DNA of 64,000 nt from Neoroseomonas oryzicola (GTDB taxonomy: Bacteria; Pseudomonadota; Alphaproteobacteria; Acetobacterales; Acetobacteraceae), in contig NZ_JAAVUP010000005.1 in NCBI RefSeq assembly GCF_012163135.1, positions 62,001-126,000 on the forward strand, written 5' to 3'. The notes below the pieces were generated by a model. The model was not told the origin of the DNA. It saw nothing but the letters and a program-made list of their open reading frames with translations, and searched no databases. Within the stretch, counting starts at the first letter, position 1. Each line of letters begins with the position of its first letter. Shown here in pieces: positions 51,200 to 61,024 of the stretch. The position numbers and the translations under genes are program-made.

Positions 51200-51709
51200 A
51201 TGACCTGTCGCAGCACCACGCCCCGTCACGCGATGCCCTTCCGCGCCGGAGCGGCCATCGCGCTGCTGGCCGCCATCGGCCTCGCGACGCCCCTCGCCGC
51301 CCAGGTGCCGCCGTCCGACACGCCGCGCGGCCCGCCGCTGCGCGCGGAGCCGGGCGATTGGTGGGGCGACGTGCACCGCTGGACCGGGTCCGACGAGACC
51401 CGCCCGCGCGCGGCGCGCCCCGCTTCCCCGCCGCCGCAATCGGCGGCCGCGCCGCCTCCGGCGCCACGCCGCGCCGCACCGGCGCCCGAGGGCGGTGCGC
51501 GAACCGCCATCACCAACGCCAACCGCCGTTCCAACGTCCGGCAGGAACCGTCGCTCAACGCGCCGGTGGTGCGCTCGATCCCGCCCAATACCCTGCTGAA
51601 CGTCTTCGACGAGGCGCCGGACGGCTGGTACCAGGTCGGCGAGGACGCCCCGGTCGGCTGGATGCACCGGTCCGCGATGCAGCGCCCGCCGGCCGCCGAG
51701 CGCCCCTGA
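51200..51709 (+). CDS. Exported SH3-domain protein
   Basis: A protein of up to 169 residues with a signal peptide (AGAAIALLAAIGLATPLAAQ), a proline/alanine-rich linker (about 50-95) and a C-terminal bacterial SH3 domain (NANRRSNVRQEPSLNAPVV to VGWMHRSAM). SH3b domains usually bind peptidoglycan or partner proteins in the periplasm. Two ATGs compete: 51200 and 51233; the second gives a more standard signal peptide (MPFRAGA), but neither has a clear ribosome site. It follows queF by 52 nt without obvious connection. Confidence 0.7.
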   Translation: MTCRSTTPRHAMPFRAGAAIALLAAIGLATPLAAQVPPSDTPRGPPLRAEPGDWWGDVHRWTGSDETRPRAARPASPPPQSAAAPPPAPRRAAPAPEGGARTAITNANRRSNVRQEPSLNAPVVRSIPPNTLLNVFDEAPDGWYQVGEDAPVGWMHRSAMQRPPAAERP

Positions 51710-51730
51710 GCGGGGCGCCCGGCCTCGCCG

Positions 51731-53761
51731 TCAGGACCTGAAGTACCACTGCTCCGGATGGCCGCCCCAGGGCGTGCGGATGTGCTGCGACACGCCGGTG
51801 CGTGCCGGCACGTTCTCGAGCCGCTCGCTGACCACGCGCACCCCCATGAATGCGGGCGAGAGGCCGACCAGCCCGATCCCCCATTGCTGCTCGACCGCGA
51901 GCTTCCAGATCTCCTTGGCCGTCTGCGTCCGCTCCGCGAGGCGCTGCCCGGCGGCCGCGCGCATCAGCTGGAAGGCGCGCAGCATCTCGGGTTCGGTCGG
52001 CGCGGTGCCGCGTTCGCCGTTCGATGCGAACCACAGCGCATGGGCATTGCCCATGACGCCCGCCGTTGGGTCCACCGGCAGGGCGTAGCGCGGATATAGG
52101 TAGAGGCTCTCCGTCCCGTTGTTGGTCCACATCAGGATCTGGTTCTGGTCGTTCAGCGCGCGGGTGATGGCGAGGCTGCGTTCCATCACCTTCACGTCGC
52201 CCGCGATGCCGATCTGGCGCCAGTGCTGGACGATCATCTCAGCCTGCTGCGGCCAGGTCGGCGAGAGCGTCTGCGCCACCGCGATCTCGATGCGCAGGCG
52301 CTGGCCGTTGTCGCGGCGCAGGCGGTACCCCTCGCGGTCCTTGCGCGTCAGCCCGACCGCATCGAGCAGCTGGTTCGCCTGGCGAGGATCATGGGTGGAC
52401 CACTTCGTCCGCCATTCCTCGCCCGGGCTTTCGGGGATGATGCGGTCCGGGATGACCGATCCCGGCGTGCCGAGGCCGAGCCAGAACGCCTCGTTCAACT
52501 GCTCCCGGTCGATGCCGAGCGACAGCCCACGGCGGAACCGCGCATCGGCGAGCAGCGCGCCGATCTCCCGGTCCTCCGTGTAGGTGAGGTTCGGGAAGAG
52601 CACCGAATCCCCGCCGTTGAAACCGGGGTCGAGATGCACGCGGTAGCGGCTGCGCTGCCGGTTCTCGAGCAGGATCGGCAGCTTGCCGAGGTCGATGAAG
52701 CGTTCCTGATAGTCGTAGTCGCCGGCGATGGCGCGCAGGTTCACGACCTCAGGGTTCTCGGCCAGCGTCAGCTGCACGCGGTCGATATAGGGCAGCTGGT
52801 TGCCCTCGGTGTCGACCGCATAGAAGAAAGGATTACGTTCGAGCACCCATTGCTGGCCGGTGATCGGCTGGACCATCCGCCAGGCGGCGAGCGTCGGCAG
52901 GTCGCGGTTCAGCCGCCAGTCCGACCGCGCGCGAAACAGCTGCACCCAGGTCGTGAATCCCGCCGCCCGCGCCTGGGCGTTGAGCTGCTCCATCGGCGTG
53001 TATTTTGGCAGGAACTGGCTGAGGTAGTGCTTCGGCGCATAGACGCTGTAGGCGCGCCCGTCCGACTGCTGCCGCGTCTGGCCGCCGCCGACCAGCGTGT
53101 CGCCGGCCAGCAGGTAGGGAAACAGGTAGTTCGGATCCTCGAAGACGAAGGCGACGGTGTGATCGTCCACCTTCTCGACGCGGCCGGGCTTGCCGTTGGC
53201 GGCCATCTCGGGCGCCGGCGCCGCGACCAGGTCGCGGTTCTGGTAGAGGTCCTCAAACCAGAACACCCAGTCATCGGCGGTGAAGGGCGTGCCGTCCGAC
53301 CAGCGCATGCCGCGGCGCAGCTGCACGATGGTGCGGCGGCCGTCGTCGCTGACCTCGAAGCCCCGGCACAGGCAGGGGGCGATCTCGGTCCCGGTCTTGT
53401 CGAAGAAGAACGGCTTGTCCGCGGACATGATGCGGTTGCCGTTCTCGCTGTCGCCGGGGCCGATGAAGCCACGGCGCCAGGTGCCGCCATAGCGGCCGAC
53501 GCTGCGCAGCGGCTGGATCACCATCAGGTCCTGCGGCAGGCGCTGGTCGACCGGCGGCAGGCGTCCGGCGCGCACCTGCTCGGCGAGCATCGGCGCCTCG
53601 TTGAACCGCGTGGGGCGGCGGGCGGGATCGTCGATCAGCGTCGGGCCTTCCAGTTCCCCCACCAAGCCCGATTCCCGCACCTGCCCCGCCGATTGCGCCA
53701 AGGCGGCGGAAGCGAGGCCCGTCGTCGCCATCAGGGCCACACTGAATTCGCGTCGCTTCAT
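51731..53761 (-). CDS. Oligopeptide ABC transporter substrate-binding protein
   Basis: A 676-residue extracytoplasmic receptor of SBP family 5 (OppA/DppA), longer than the usual 500-550. The signal peptide is MKRREFSVALMATTGLASAALA. The family pattern LRRGMRWSDGTPFTADDWVFWFEDL is represented by WSDGTPFTADD and the later ARFRRGLSLGIDREQ. Length and the PNLTYTEDREIG segment place it in a large-receptor subgroup. It is the last gene of the operon oppB-oppC-oppD-oppF-SBP; the receptor in final position is notable. A GGGAGG site precedes the ATG. Confidence 0.9.
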   Translation of the reverse strand: MKRREFSVALMATTGLASAALAQSAGQVRESGLVGELEGPTLIDDPARRPTRFNEAPMLAEQVRAGRLPPVDQRLPQDLMVIQPLRSVGRYGGTWRRGFIGPGDSENGNRIMSADKPFFFDKTGTEIAPCLCRGFEVSDDGRRTIVQLRRGMRWSDGTPFTADDWVFWFEDLYQNRDLVAAPAPEMAANGKPGRVEKVDDHTVAFVFEDPNYLFPYLLAGDTLVGGGQTRQQSDGRAYSVYAPKHYLSQFLPKYTPMEQLNAQARAAGFTTWVQLFRARSDWRLNRDLPTLAAWRMVQPITGQQWVLERNPFFYAVDTEGNQLPYIDRVQLTLAENPEVVNLRAIAGDYDYQERFIDLGKLPILLENRQRSRYRVHLDPGFNGGDSVLFPNLTYTEDREIGALLADARFRRGLSLGIDREQLNEAFWLGLGTPGSVIPDRIIPESPGEEWRTKWSTHDPRQANQLLDAVGLTRKDREGYRLRRDNGQRLRIEIAVAQTLSPTWPQQAEMIVQHWRQIGIAGDVKVMERSLAITRALNDQNQILMWTNNGTESLYLYPRYALPVDPTAGVMGNAHALWFASNGERGTAPTEPEMLRAFQLMRAAAGQRLAERTQTAKEIWKLAVEQQWGIGLVGLSPAFMGVRVVSERLENVPARTGVSQHIRTPWGGHPEQWYFRS

Positions 53762-53781
53762 CTCGTCCTCCCTTGGAATGC

Positions 53782-54780
53782 CTAGGCCACGCCGGTGAGC
53801 TCGATCTCCTGCGCGCGGTGGCAGCTTGCCCATCGTCCCGGGGCCACTTCGGTCAGTTCGGGGCGCTCCACCCGGCAGCGGTCCTGCGCGTAGGGGCAGC
53901 GCGGATGGAAGGCGCAGCCGGGCGGCGGCTTCGCGGGGTCCGCGACCTCGCCGCTCGCCTTCATCTGGCGGCCGCGGCGCATCGGGTCGGGCGCCGGAAC
54001 GGCGGCGAGCAGCGTCTCGGTGTAGGGATGTCGCGGTGCGCGATACAGCGCGTCGGTCGGCGCGACCTCGACGATGCGCCCGACATACATCACCGCAACC
54101 CGGTCGCTGACATGGCGCACGACGCTGAGGTCATGCGCGACGAACAGCATCGACAGCTTCAGACGGTCCTGCAGGTCGAGCATCAGGTTGATGATCTGCG
54201 CCTGCACCGAGACGTCGAGCGCGGAGACCGGCTCATCCGCCACCACCAGGCGCGGATTCAGCGCCAGAGCCCGCGCGATGCCGATGCGCTGACGCTGCCC
54301 GCCCGAGAAGGCATGCGGGAAGCGCGTGCGGGCGACCGCGGGCATCTGCACCAGGTCCAGCAATTCGAGCACCCGCGCATTGCGCTCGGCCGCCGGGACG
54401 CCGTTGACCTTCAGCGGCTCTGCGATGATGTCGCCCACCATCATGCGCGGGTTCAGCGAGGAATAGGGATCCTGGAAGATCATCTGCAGGTGCCGCCGCA
54501 GCGGCCGCAGGGCGCGCTTGGGCAGCGTCGCGAGATCGACCGTCCCGCCCTGGCCGGGATCGAAGCGGATGCTGCCGGATGTCGGCGCCAGCGCGCGCAG
54601 GATGCAGCGGGAGACGGTGGTCTTGCCGCAGCCGCTCTCGCCCACCAGCGCGAGCGTCTCGCCTTCCGCGATGTGGAAGGACACGCCGTCGACCGCCCGC
54701 ACCCGCGCGACCTCACGCCGCAGCAGCCCGGCATGGATCGGATAGTGCTTCCTGAGATCCGTGACCTCGAGGACGTTCAT
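53782..54780 (-). CDS. oppF: Oligopeptide ABC transporter ATPase (OppF-like)
   Basis: A 332-residue ATP-binding subunit. Walker [11 protein letters not shown]-loop [12 protein letters not shown], signature [15 protein letters not shown], Walker [13 protein letters not shown] and the switch His in FVAHDLSVV are all present. The C-terminal oligo-HPY domain has [15 protein letters not shown], which can bind an iron-sulfur cluster in relatives. Its start overlaps the OppD stop (ATGA). Confidence 0.93.
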   Translation of the reverse strand: MNVLEVTDLRKHYPIHAGLLRREVARVRAVDGVSFHIAEGETLALVGESGCGKTTVSRCILRALAPTSGSIRFDPGQGGTVDLATLPKRALRPLRRHLQMIFQDPYSSLNPRMMVGDIIAEPLKVNGVPAAERNARVLELLDLVQMPAVARTRFPHAFSGGQRQRIGIARALALNPRLVVADEPVSALDVSVQAQIINLMLDLQDRLKLSMLFVAHDLSVVRHVSDRVAVMYVGRIVEVAPTDALYRAPRHPYTETLLAAVPAPDPMRRGRQMKASGEVADPAKPPPGCAFHPRCPYAQDRCRVERPELTEVAPGRWASCHRAQEIELTGVA

Positions 54781-55775
54781 GCCGGCACCTCGAGGAAACA
54801 GGAGGCGCCAGCCTCGCCCGGCCGCAGGGGTGGCGGCAGCGCGGCATCGCAGCGCCCGGGCATGAAGTCGCCGCAGCGCGGATGGAAGGGGCAGCCCGAG
54901 GGCCTCGCCCCCGGATGCGGCACCGCCCCGCCGATAGTGGCCAGGCGCTGGCGCGGCGTCGCGAGGATCGAGGGCACCGCCCGCAGCAGCGCCCGCGTAT
55001 AGGGATGTCGCGGCGCCGCGAACAGGTCCGCGACCGGCGCGTATTCCACCACGCGGCCGAGATACATGACCGCCACCTCGTCGCACATCTCGGCGATCAC
55101 GCCCATGTCGTGGGTGATCAGCATCAGCGCGATGTTCTTCTCGCGCTGCAGGCGTCGCAGCAGGTCAAGGACCTGCGCCTGGGTGGTGACGTCGAGGGCG
55201 GTGGTCGGCTCGTCCGCGATGAGGATGTCCGGATCACCCGCCAGCGCCATGGCGATGCCGACGCGCTGGCGCAGCCCGCCGCTCAGCTGGAAGGGATAGG
55301 CGTCGATGCGCAGTTCCGGGCGCGGGATGCCGACCTCGCGCAGCAACTCGATCGCCCGGTCGCGCGCAGCGGCCTTGGAAAGGTCGCTGTGGGCGCGGAC
55401 GGCCTCGATGATCTGGTTGCCGACGGTGTAGTGGACCGACAGCGCCGTCATCGGCTCCTGGAAGATCAGCCCGATCCGGCCGCCGCGGATGCCGCGCATG
55501 CGGCGGGATTCCGGGTCGATCGCGATCAGGTCGGCTTCCTCGGTCGTGCCGGGGTCGAGAAGCGCCCGGCCGCCCACGATCCGTCCCGGCCGGTCGACGA
55601 TGCGCAGGATGGACCGCGCCGTGACCGACTTGCCGCAGCCGGATTCGCCGACGATGCCAAGCGTTCGCCCGGCATGAAGGTCGAAGGACACGCCTTCCAG
55701 CGCGCGCACCGTGCCCTGCTCCATCTCGAAATGCACCGCGAGGTCGCGGACTGCGAGGGATGTGCGTTCAGCCAT
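54777..55775 (-). CDS. oppD: Oligopeptide ABC transporter ATPase (OppD-like)
   Basis: A 332-residue ATPase paired with OppF. Walker A is [10 protein letters not shown], the Q-loop [11 protein letters not shown], the signature [15 protein letters not shown] (with LRQ in place of the usual MRQ), Walker [13 protein letters not shown], and the switch His is in ITHDMGVI. The C-terminal cysteine motif reads [16 protein letters not shown]. It overlaps the end of oppC by eight bases. Confidence 0.93.
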   Translation of the reverse strand: MAERTSLAVRDLAVHFEMEQGTVRALEGVSFDLHAGRTLGIVGESGCGKSVTARSILRIVDRPGRIVGGRALLDPGTTEEADLIAIDPESRRMRGIRGGRIGLIFQEPMTALSVHYTVGNQIIEAVRAHSDLSKAAARDRAIELLREVGIPRPELRIDAYPFQLSGGLRQRVGIAMALAGDPDILIADEPTTALDVTTQAQVLDLLRRLQREKNIALMLITHDMGVIAEMCDEVAVMYLGRVVEYAPVADLFAAPRHPYTRALLRAVPSILATPRQRLATIGGAVPHPGARPSGCPFHPRCGDFMPGRCDAALPPPLRPGEAGASCFLEVPA

Positions 55776-56871
55776 AGGGATCCGCCGCGTCGCGCAGCCC
55801 GTCGCCGAGGAAATTGAAGGCCAGGATCACCAGGATGACCGGCACCGCCGCCGAGAGCAGCCAGGGCGCATTGGCCAGCACCTGGATGTTCTGCGCGTCC
55901 TGCAACAGGATCCCCCAGGAGATCGCCGGCGGCCGCAAACCGAGGCCGAGGAAGGAGAGCGCCGTCTCGCTCACGATCATCGCCGGCAGCGCGAGGCTGA
56001 CCGCCGCGATGATGTGGGAGGCGAAGGAGGGCAGCATGTGGCGGAAGATGATCCGCCCCTGGCTGGCGCCGGCGAGTTCGGCCGCGACGACGAAATCTTC
56101 CTCCCGCAGCGAGAGGAACCGCCCGCGTACCACGCGCGCCAGGTCCGTCCAGCCGATCAGCGAGATGATGATGGTGATCGCGAAATAGACCTGCGTGGTG
56201 CTCCAGGTATTGGGCAGCGCGGCGGCGAGGCCCATCCACAGCGGGATGGTGGGGATCGATCGCAGCACCTCGATGACGCGCTGGATCAGGGTGTCGACCC
56301 AACCGCCATAGAGTCCCGATACCCCGCCCAGGATGATGCCGAGCAGCAGGCTGAGGGTAACGCCAGCGAGGCCGATCGACAGCGACACCCGCGTGGCGAC
56401 GATCATGCGGGAGAAGAGGTCGCGCCCGAGTTGGTCGGTCCCGAGCAGGAAGATGCCGTCGGTGCGCTGCCCACCCTCGATGCCGATCAGGTGGATGTCG
56501 GTCTCGAACAGGCCGAGCAGGTTGTAGGTATAGCCGCGTGTGAATAGCCGCACCGGCAGCTTGCGGTTCGGGTCGGGCGTGTAGATCAGCTGAAAGGTCT
56601 GCCGGTCCCGAACCCCGCGCAACCCGTAGACATGCGGGTTGAAGCCGTCCTCGTCGAACAGGTGGATCGACTGGGGCGGGATGAAGGACCGCCGCGCATC
56701 CGTGGCATGCGGGTCGTTGATCGCGAGGAAATCCGCGAAGGCCGCCACCAGGTAGAACAGCACGATGATGAAGAGGCTGACCACCGCGAGCCGGTGCCGC
56801 CGGAAGCGCCACCAGGTCAGGCGAAGCTGCGTCGCCTCCGCCCAGCGGTCCTGTGCCGCGGTCGCGCTCAT
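55768..56871 (-). CDS. oppC: Oligopeptide ABC transporter permease (OppC-like) with large periplasmic insert
   Basis: A 367-residue permease. The first membrane helix (LAVVSLFIIVLFYLVAAFAD) is followed by an insert of about 90 residues (roughly 50-140) rich in polar residues and including HLFDEDGFNPHVYGLRG, before the standard BPD domain with GTDQLGRDLFSRMI and the EAA loop AAELAGASQGRIIFRHMLP. The insert is expected to face the periplasm and could contact the unusually large receptor. The start at 56871 overlaps the OppB stop (ATGA); a longer frame from 56907 is disfavoured. Confidence 0.9.
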   Translation of the reverse strand: MSATAAQDRWAEATQLRLTWWRFRRHRLAVVSLFIIVLFYLVAAFADFLAINDPHATDARRSFIPPQSIHLFDEDGFNPHVYGLRGVRDRQTFQLIYTPDPNRKLPVRLFTRGYTYNLLGLFETDIHLIGIEGGQRTDGIFLLGTDQLGRDLFSRMIVATRVSLSIGLAGVTLSLLLGIILGGVSGLYGGWVDTLIQRVIEVLRSIPTIPLWMGLAAALPNTWSTTQVYFAITIIISLIGWTDLARVVRGRFLSLREEDFVVAAELAGASQGRIIFRHMLPSFASHIIAAVSLALPAMIVSETALSFLGLGLRPPAISWGILLQDAQNIQVLANAPWLLSAAVPVILVILAFNFLGDGLRDAADPYG

Positions 56872-57860
56872 GCCCGCCCCTCCAGCCGGATGCGGGGGTC
56901 GATCCACATCAGCAGCAGGTCCGAGATCAGCGTCCCGATCACCGTCATGACGCCGAGCAGCAGCACGATGGCCCCGGCGAGGAACATGTCCTGCGCCACC
57001 AGCGCCTGCAGCAGTAGCGGCCCGACGGTCGGCAGGCCGAGCACCAGAGACACCACGATGCTGCCCGAGACGAGATAGGGAAACAGGTAGGCGATGGAAC
57101 TCGCAAAGGGGTTGAGCGCCGCGCGCACCGGATACTTCAGCACCACGCGCCGTTCCGAGATGCCCTTCGCCCGCGCGGTGACGACATAGGGCCGCCGCAG
57201 CTCATCGAGCAGGTTCGCGCGCATGATGCGGATGAGCTGCGCGGTGCCCGCCAACGCCAACACCGCCGCGGGCAGCGGCAGGTGCTTCATCAGGTCCCAC
57301 ACGCGCCCCCAGGACCAGGGCGCCTGCACATACTCCGGCGAGAAGAGCCCGCCCACGCTGAGCCCGAGATAGCGGAAGCCGAGATACATCAGGATGAGCG
57401 CGAGCAGGAAGTTCGGCACCGCGAGCCCGATGAAGCCTAGCGTGGTGAAGACATAGTCCCCGATCGAATACTGCCGCACCGCGGAATAGATCCCGATCGG
57501 CAGCGCGATCGCCCAGGTGAGGAATAGCGCGGCGAGCGAGACCACCATCGTCAGCCACAGCCGGTCGCCGATCACCTCGCTGACTGGCCGCCGCCAGACC
57601 ATTGAGACGCCGAAATCCCCCTGCAGCACGCGTCCCATCCAGCGCGCGTACTGCACGATGACCGGCCGATCGAGCCCATATTCCACGCGCATCGCCGCCG
57701 CCTGTTCCTGCGAGACGGAACTCCCGCTCGCGGTCAGGTTCGCGATATAGGCATCGACGAAGTCGCCCGGCGGCAGGCGGATGATCACGAAGGTCAGCGC
57801 CGAGATGAAGATGCAGGTGACGACCGCGAGGCCGAGGCGCTGCAGCAGATAGCTCAGCAT
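56868..57860 (-). CDS. oppB: Oligopeptide ABC transporter permease (OppB-like)
   Basis: A 330-residue inner-membrane permease with six predicted helices and the OppB/DppB pattern: MLSYLLQRLGLAVVTCIFIS at the N-terminus, RLPPGDFVDAYIA, LGLDRPVIVQYARWMGRVLQGDFG-type sequence (YGLDRPVIVQYARWM here) and the EAA loop TARAKGISERRVVLKYPVR. It is the first gene of the transporter operon. Its upstream region (57861-57983) also contains the terminator of the TRAP genes. Confidence 0.92.
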   Translation of the reverse strand: MLSYLLQRLGLAVVTCIFISALTFVIIRLPPGDFVDAYIANLTASGSSVSQEQAAAMRVEYGLDRPVIVQYARWMGRVLQGDFGVSMVWRRPVSEVIGDRLWLTMVVSLAALFLTWAIALPIGIYSAVRQYSIGDYVFTTLGFIGLAVPNFLLALILMYLGFRYLGLSVGGLFSPEYVQAPWSWGRVWDLMKHLPLPAAVLALAGTAQLIRIMRANLLDELRRPYVVTARAKGISERRVVLKYPVRAALNPFASSIAYLFPYLVSGSIVVSLVLGLPTVGPLLLQALVAQDMFLAGAIVLLLGVMTVIGTLISDLLLMWIDPRIRLEGRA

Positions 57861-57958
57861 GAACGCCGCCGTCGCGACCGCGCGCTGGCCATGGCTTCGC
57901 TTCCTCCGTCCGTCCCGGTCCGTGCCGGCGGTTGTCCAGACTAAACAACAGGGTCAGG

Positions 57959-57981
57959 GGTGCGGCAAGCCGTGCCGCACC
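57959..57981 (-). terminator. Terminator after the second TRAP operon
   Basis: GGTGCGGCA and TGCCGCACC form a perfect 9-bp stem with loop AGCCG, two bases after the DctM stop on the minus strand. It is followed by CCCTGACCCTGTTGTTTAGT, which is moderately T-rich. It probably separates the TRAP genes from the oligopeptide operon. Confidence 0.65.
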
Positions 57982-57983
57982 TC

Positions 57984-59261
57984 TCAGCGATAGATCAGCG
58001 TCGGCAGAAACAGCACCATCTCGGGCCAGAAGGTCACGAGGCCGAGGCAGATGAACAACGGGATCAGGAAGGGCGCGCAGGCCTTCGTCGTCTCCTCGAA
58101 CGTCATGCCCGACACGCGCGCGAGGATGTAGAGCACCATGCCCACCGGCGGCGTCAGCAGGCCGATCATCAGGTTCAGCACCATGATCAGGCCGAAATGC
58201 ACAGGATCGACGCCGATCTGCGTCATCAGCGGCAGCAGCACCGGGACCAGGATGGTGATGGCGGCGATGGTCTCGAGGAAGCAGCCCACCACCAGCAGCA
58301 GGATGTTCACCAGCAGCAGGACGACGATGGGATTGCTGCTGACCGAAAGCACCGCCTCCGCCACCGATTCCGTGACCCGCGTCGTCGTCACCAGCCAGCC
58401 GAAGATGGAAGCGCCTGCGACGATCAGCAGCACGACCGCGGTGGTCTCGATCGTCTCCATCGTCACGCGCAGCAGGCCGCGCCAGGACAGCGTGCGATAG
58501 ACCACGGTGCCGAGCAGCAGCGCGTAGAAGGTCGCGGCGATGGCGGCTTCCGTCGGCGTGAAGGCGCCGGTCGTCATGCCGCCCACCAGCAGCACCGGGG
58601 TCATGAGCGGCAGGAAGGCGCGCTTGCCGGTGTGCATCAGCCGCGCCCAGCGGAATTCCGCGTCGCGGTCGAAGCCGCGGCGATGCGCGACCCAGGCCAC
58701 CGAGCCCATCAGCGTCACCGCCATCAGCAACCCCGGGATCACGCCCGCCGCGAAAAGCTGCCCGATCGAGGTATTCGCCGAGACGCCGTAGATCACCATC
58801 GGCAGCGAGGGCGGGATGATCGGGCCGATGGTCGCCGAGGCACCGGTCAGCCCGACCGCGAAGGGCAGCGGGTAGCCGTGCTCCTTCATCGCCTTGATCT
58901 CGATGTTGCCGAGCCCGCCGGCATCCGCGACCGCGGTGCCCGACATGCCGGCGAAGATCACGCTGCCCACCACGTTCACATGGCCGAGCCCGCCCTTGAG
59001 CCAGCCGACCAGGGCGGTCGCGAAGGAATAGATGCGCTCCGTGATGCCGGCGCTGTTCATCAGGCTGCCGGACATGACGAAGAACGGGATCGCCAGCAGT
59101 GGGAAGCTGTCGACGCCCGAGGCCATGCGGTGCAGCACCACCAGCGGCGGCACCGACTGGTCGAACCACACATAGATCAGCGAGGCGCCACCCAGCGCGA
59201 CAGCCACCGGCACGCCGATCGCCATCAGGCCGAGGAAGGCGAGGAAGAGGATCCAGGTCAC
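57984..59261 (-). CDS. dctM: TRAP transporter large permease (DctM), second system
   Basis: A 425-residue membrane protein with 12 predicted helices, the ion-coupled translocation subunit. Marks are IPFFVMSGSLMNSAGITERI, FAGMSGTAVADAGGLGNIEI, GPIIPPSLPMVIYG and TPTEAAIAATFY. The start is GTG 59261. It closely follows dctQ (10 nt). With the DctP at 61087-62064 it completes a TRAP system split by an enolase-superfamily gene on the other strand. Confidence 0.92.
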   Translation of the reverse strand: MTWILFLAFLGLMAIGVPVAVALGGASLIYVWFDQSVPPLVVLHRMASGVDSFPLLAIPFFVMSGSLMNSAGITERIYSFATALVGWLKGGLGHVNVVGSVIFAGMSGTAVADAGGLGNIEIKAMKEHGYPLPFAVGLTGASATIGPIIPPSLPMVIYGVSANTSIGQLFAAGVIPGLLMAVTLMGSVAWVAHRRGFDRDAEFRWARLMHTGKRAFLPLMTPVLLVGGMTTGAFTPTEAAIAATFYALLLGTVVYRTLSWRGLLRVTMETIETTAVVLLIVAGASIFGWLVTTTRVTESVAEAVLSVSSNPIVVLLLVNILLLVVGCFLETIAAITILVPVLLPLMTQIGVDPVHFGLIMVLNLMIGLLTPPVGMVLYILARVSGMTFEETTKACAPFLIPLFICLGLVTFWPEMVLFLPTLIYR

Positions 59262-59271
59262 CGCCGCCCCC

Positions 59272-59835
59272 TCAGATATGCACGCCGGCGGTGGGGTCGG
59301 CCTCGGCCGGTTCGCCCGCGCGGAAGCGGCGCCAGGCGGCCTGGACCGCGCGGAGCGTCGTCAGCACCAGGCCGAACAGGATCGCCCAGTAGACATAGGA
59401 CAGCGGCCAGTCGATCACGACCATGGGCTGGAAGCGCATCGCCTCGGCCACCTGCCAGCACAGCCAGACCGACACAGCGTAGAAGGCGATGGTCAGCGCC
59501 GCGGCAAGGAGGTGCATCCACCGCCGCGGCCCGGGCGGCAGCGCATTGGGCAGGAATTCGACGGCGATGTGGGTGCCCCGGCGCGCGGCCATCGCACTGC
59601 CGGTGAAGGTCAGCGCCATCAGGACGTAGCGCGCGATCTCCTCGGTCCAGGCGATGCTGTCGTTGAGGATGTAGCGGCTGAAGAACTGCAGGAAGACGAT
59701 GCCGGCCAGGGCCCAGAACAGCAGGAAGGACAGCCAGTCCTCGGGCGCCATGTCGACGGGGGGCTCGGGCGCCTCGGCCTCGTCCCGGGTCAGTTCGACG
59801 AAGAGCTCCTCGTCGTCGCTCCGTGGCGTCGCCAA
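59272..59835 (-). CDS. dctQ: TRAP transporter small permease (DctQ), second system
   Basis: A 187-residue membrane protein with four helices and the DctQ core DSIAWTEEIARYVLMALTFT followed by GSAMAARRGTHIAVEFL. The start is TTG 59835, chosen because a GGGGAGGAAG site lies about eight bases upstream; ATG 59751 has no site but would also yield the full domain. An acidic leader of about 28 residues precedes the first helix. Confidence 0.85.
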   Translation of the reverse strand: MATPRSDDEELFVELTRDEAEAPEPPVDMAPEDWLSFLLFWALAGIVFLQFFSRYILNDSIAWTEEIARYVLMALTFTGSAMAARRGTHIAVEFLPNALPPGPRRWMHLLAAALTIAFYAVSVWLCWQVAEAMRFQPMVVIDWPLSYVYWAILFGLVLTTLRAVQAAWRRFRAGEPAEADPTAGVHI

Positions 59836-59872
59836 GACCGCTTCCTCCCCTCGTTATGATCTGGGCATGATA

Positions 59873-59884
59873 CTGCTATAGCAG
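59873..59884. promoter_or_regulatory. CTGCTATAGCAG palindrome in the divergent TRAP/enolase promoter
   Basis: A perfect 12-bp palindrome midway between the dctQ start (59835) and the dehydratase-like gene start (59899). It is 14 nt before the latter. Its symmetric form and location suggest an operator for a substrate-responsive regulator such as a GntR-family protein; no regulator gene is adjacent. Confidence 0.45.
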
Positions 59885-59898
59885 ATGGGGGAATGCCA

Positions 59899-61011
59899 AT
59901 GGCCAAGATCGCGCGCGTCGAGATCCAGCAGGTGGACCTCGCACCCAAGGTCGCGCGCAGCGACGCCATCCAGGCCTTCCTCGCCCAGGAAACGCCGATC
60001 CTGCGCATCACCGACACGGATGGGGCGACGGGGACGGGCTACTGCTACACGATCGGCCAGGGCGGGTCCTCGGTGGTGGCGCTGCTGCGGGACCATTTCG
60101 GCCCGCGCCTGATCGGGCGCGAGGCCGAGGCGATCGAGGCGATCTGGCAGGACCTCTTCATGGGCAGCCATGCGCTGTCGGTCGGGCCGCTGACGGCGCT
60201 GTCGCTCGCCGCCGTGGACACCGCGCTGTGGGACCTGCGCGGGATCCGCACGGCGCGGCCGCTGCACCTCCTCGCGGGCGGCGCGAAGCCCGCGATCCCC
60301 GTCTACACGACCGAGGGCGGCTGGCTGCACATGTCGCAGGCGGAGATCGTCGCCGAGGCCGAGGCCGCCGTCGCGTCGGGCTTCGCGGGCACCAAGATCA
60401 AGGTGGGCCGTCCGCGGCTGCAGGAGGACATCGCGCGGCTTTCGGCGGTGCGCGCGGCGGTCGGCGACGCGTTCCAGATCATGACCGACGCCAACCAGGG
60501 CTTCACGGTCGCCGAGGCCGTCCGCCGCGCCGGCGCCTTCGAGGCAGCGGGCCTCGACCTCGCCTGGTACGAGGAGCCGCTGCCGGCCGAGGATGTCGAG
60601 GGCCATGTGCGCCTGTCGGCCGCGACGCGCATCCCCGTCGCGGTGGGCGAGAGCCTCTATCACCCCGCCCAGTTCCGCGACTACCTGGCGCGCGGCGCGT
60701 GCTCGGTGGTGCAGGTCGATGTCGCGCGCATCGGCGGCATCACGCCCTGGCTGAAGGTCGCGCACATGGCCGAGGCCTTCAACGTGCCGGTGTGCCCGCA
60801 CTTCCTGATGGAACTTCACCTGCCGCTGGTCTGCGCCGTCCCGAATGGCGCCTGGCTGGAGCATATCCCTCAGTTGGACGACATCGCGACGAGCCGCGTG
60901 GAGGTCCGCGACGGCCTCGCCGCCCCGCCCGCGGCCCCCGGGAACGGCATCGCCTGGGACTGGGACGCCATCGCCGCGAAGCGCGCCTTCACCCCGCTGG
61001 TCCTGACCTGA
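59899..61011 (+). CDS. Enolase-superfamily acid-sugar dehydratase/racemase (mandelate racemase subgroup)
   Basis: A 370-residue enzyme. Numbering matches mandelate racemase closely: general bases Lys166/Lys168 (TKIKVG) and His301 (CPHFLMEL), metal ligands Asp197 (TDANQG), Glu225 (YEEPLP) and Glu251 (VGES), and Asp274 of the His-Asp dyad (QVDVARIGG). It abstracts a proton alpha to a carboxylate; in this context a dehydration of an aldonate or aldarate is likely. ATG 59899 is preferred because the GGGGGA site is seven bases away; ATG 59893 is immediately at the site. It is flanked by TRAP transporter genes on the other strand, so its substrate is probably what they import. Confidence 0.88.
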   Translation: MAKIARVEIQQVDLAPKVARSDAIQAFLAQETPILRITDTDGATGTGYCYTIGQGGSSVVALLRDHFGPRLIGREAEAIEAIWQDLFMGSHALSVGPLTALSLAAVDTALWDLRGIRTARPLHLLAGGAKPAIPVYTTEGGWLHMSQAEIVAEAEAAVASGFAGTKIKVGRPRLQEDIARLSAVRAAVGDAFQIMTDANQGFTVAEAVRRAGAFEAAGLDLAWYEEPLPAEDVEGHVRLSAATRIPVAVGESLYHPAQFRDYLARGACSVVQVDVARIGGITPWLKVAHMAEAFNVPVCPHFLMELHLPLVCAVPNGAWLEHIPQLDDIATSRVEVRDGLAAPPAAPGNGIAWDWDAIAAKRAFTPLVLT

Positions 61012-61024
61012 AAAGTCCCGGTTC

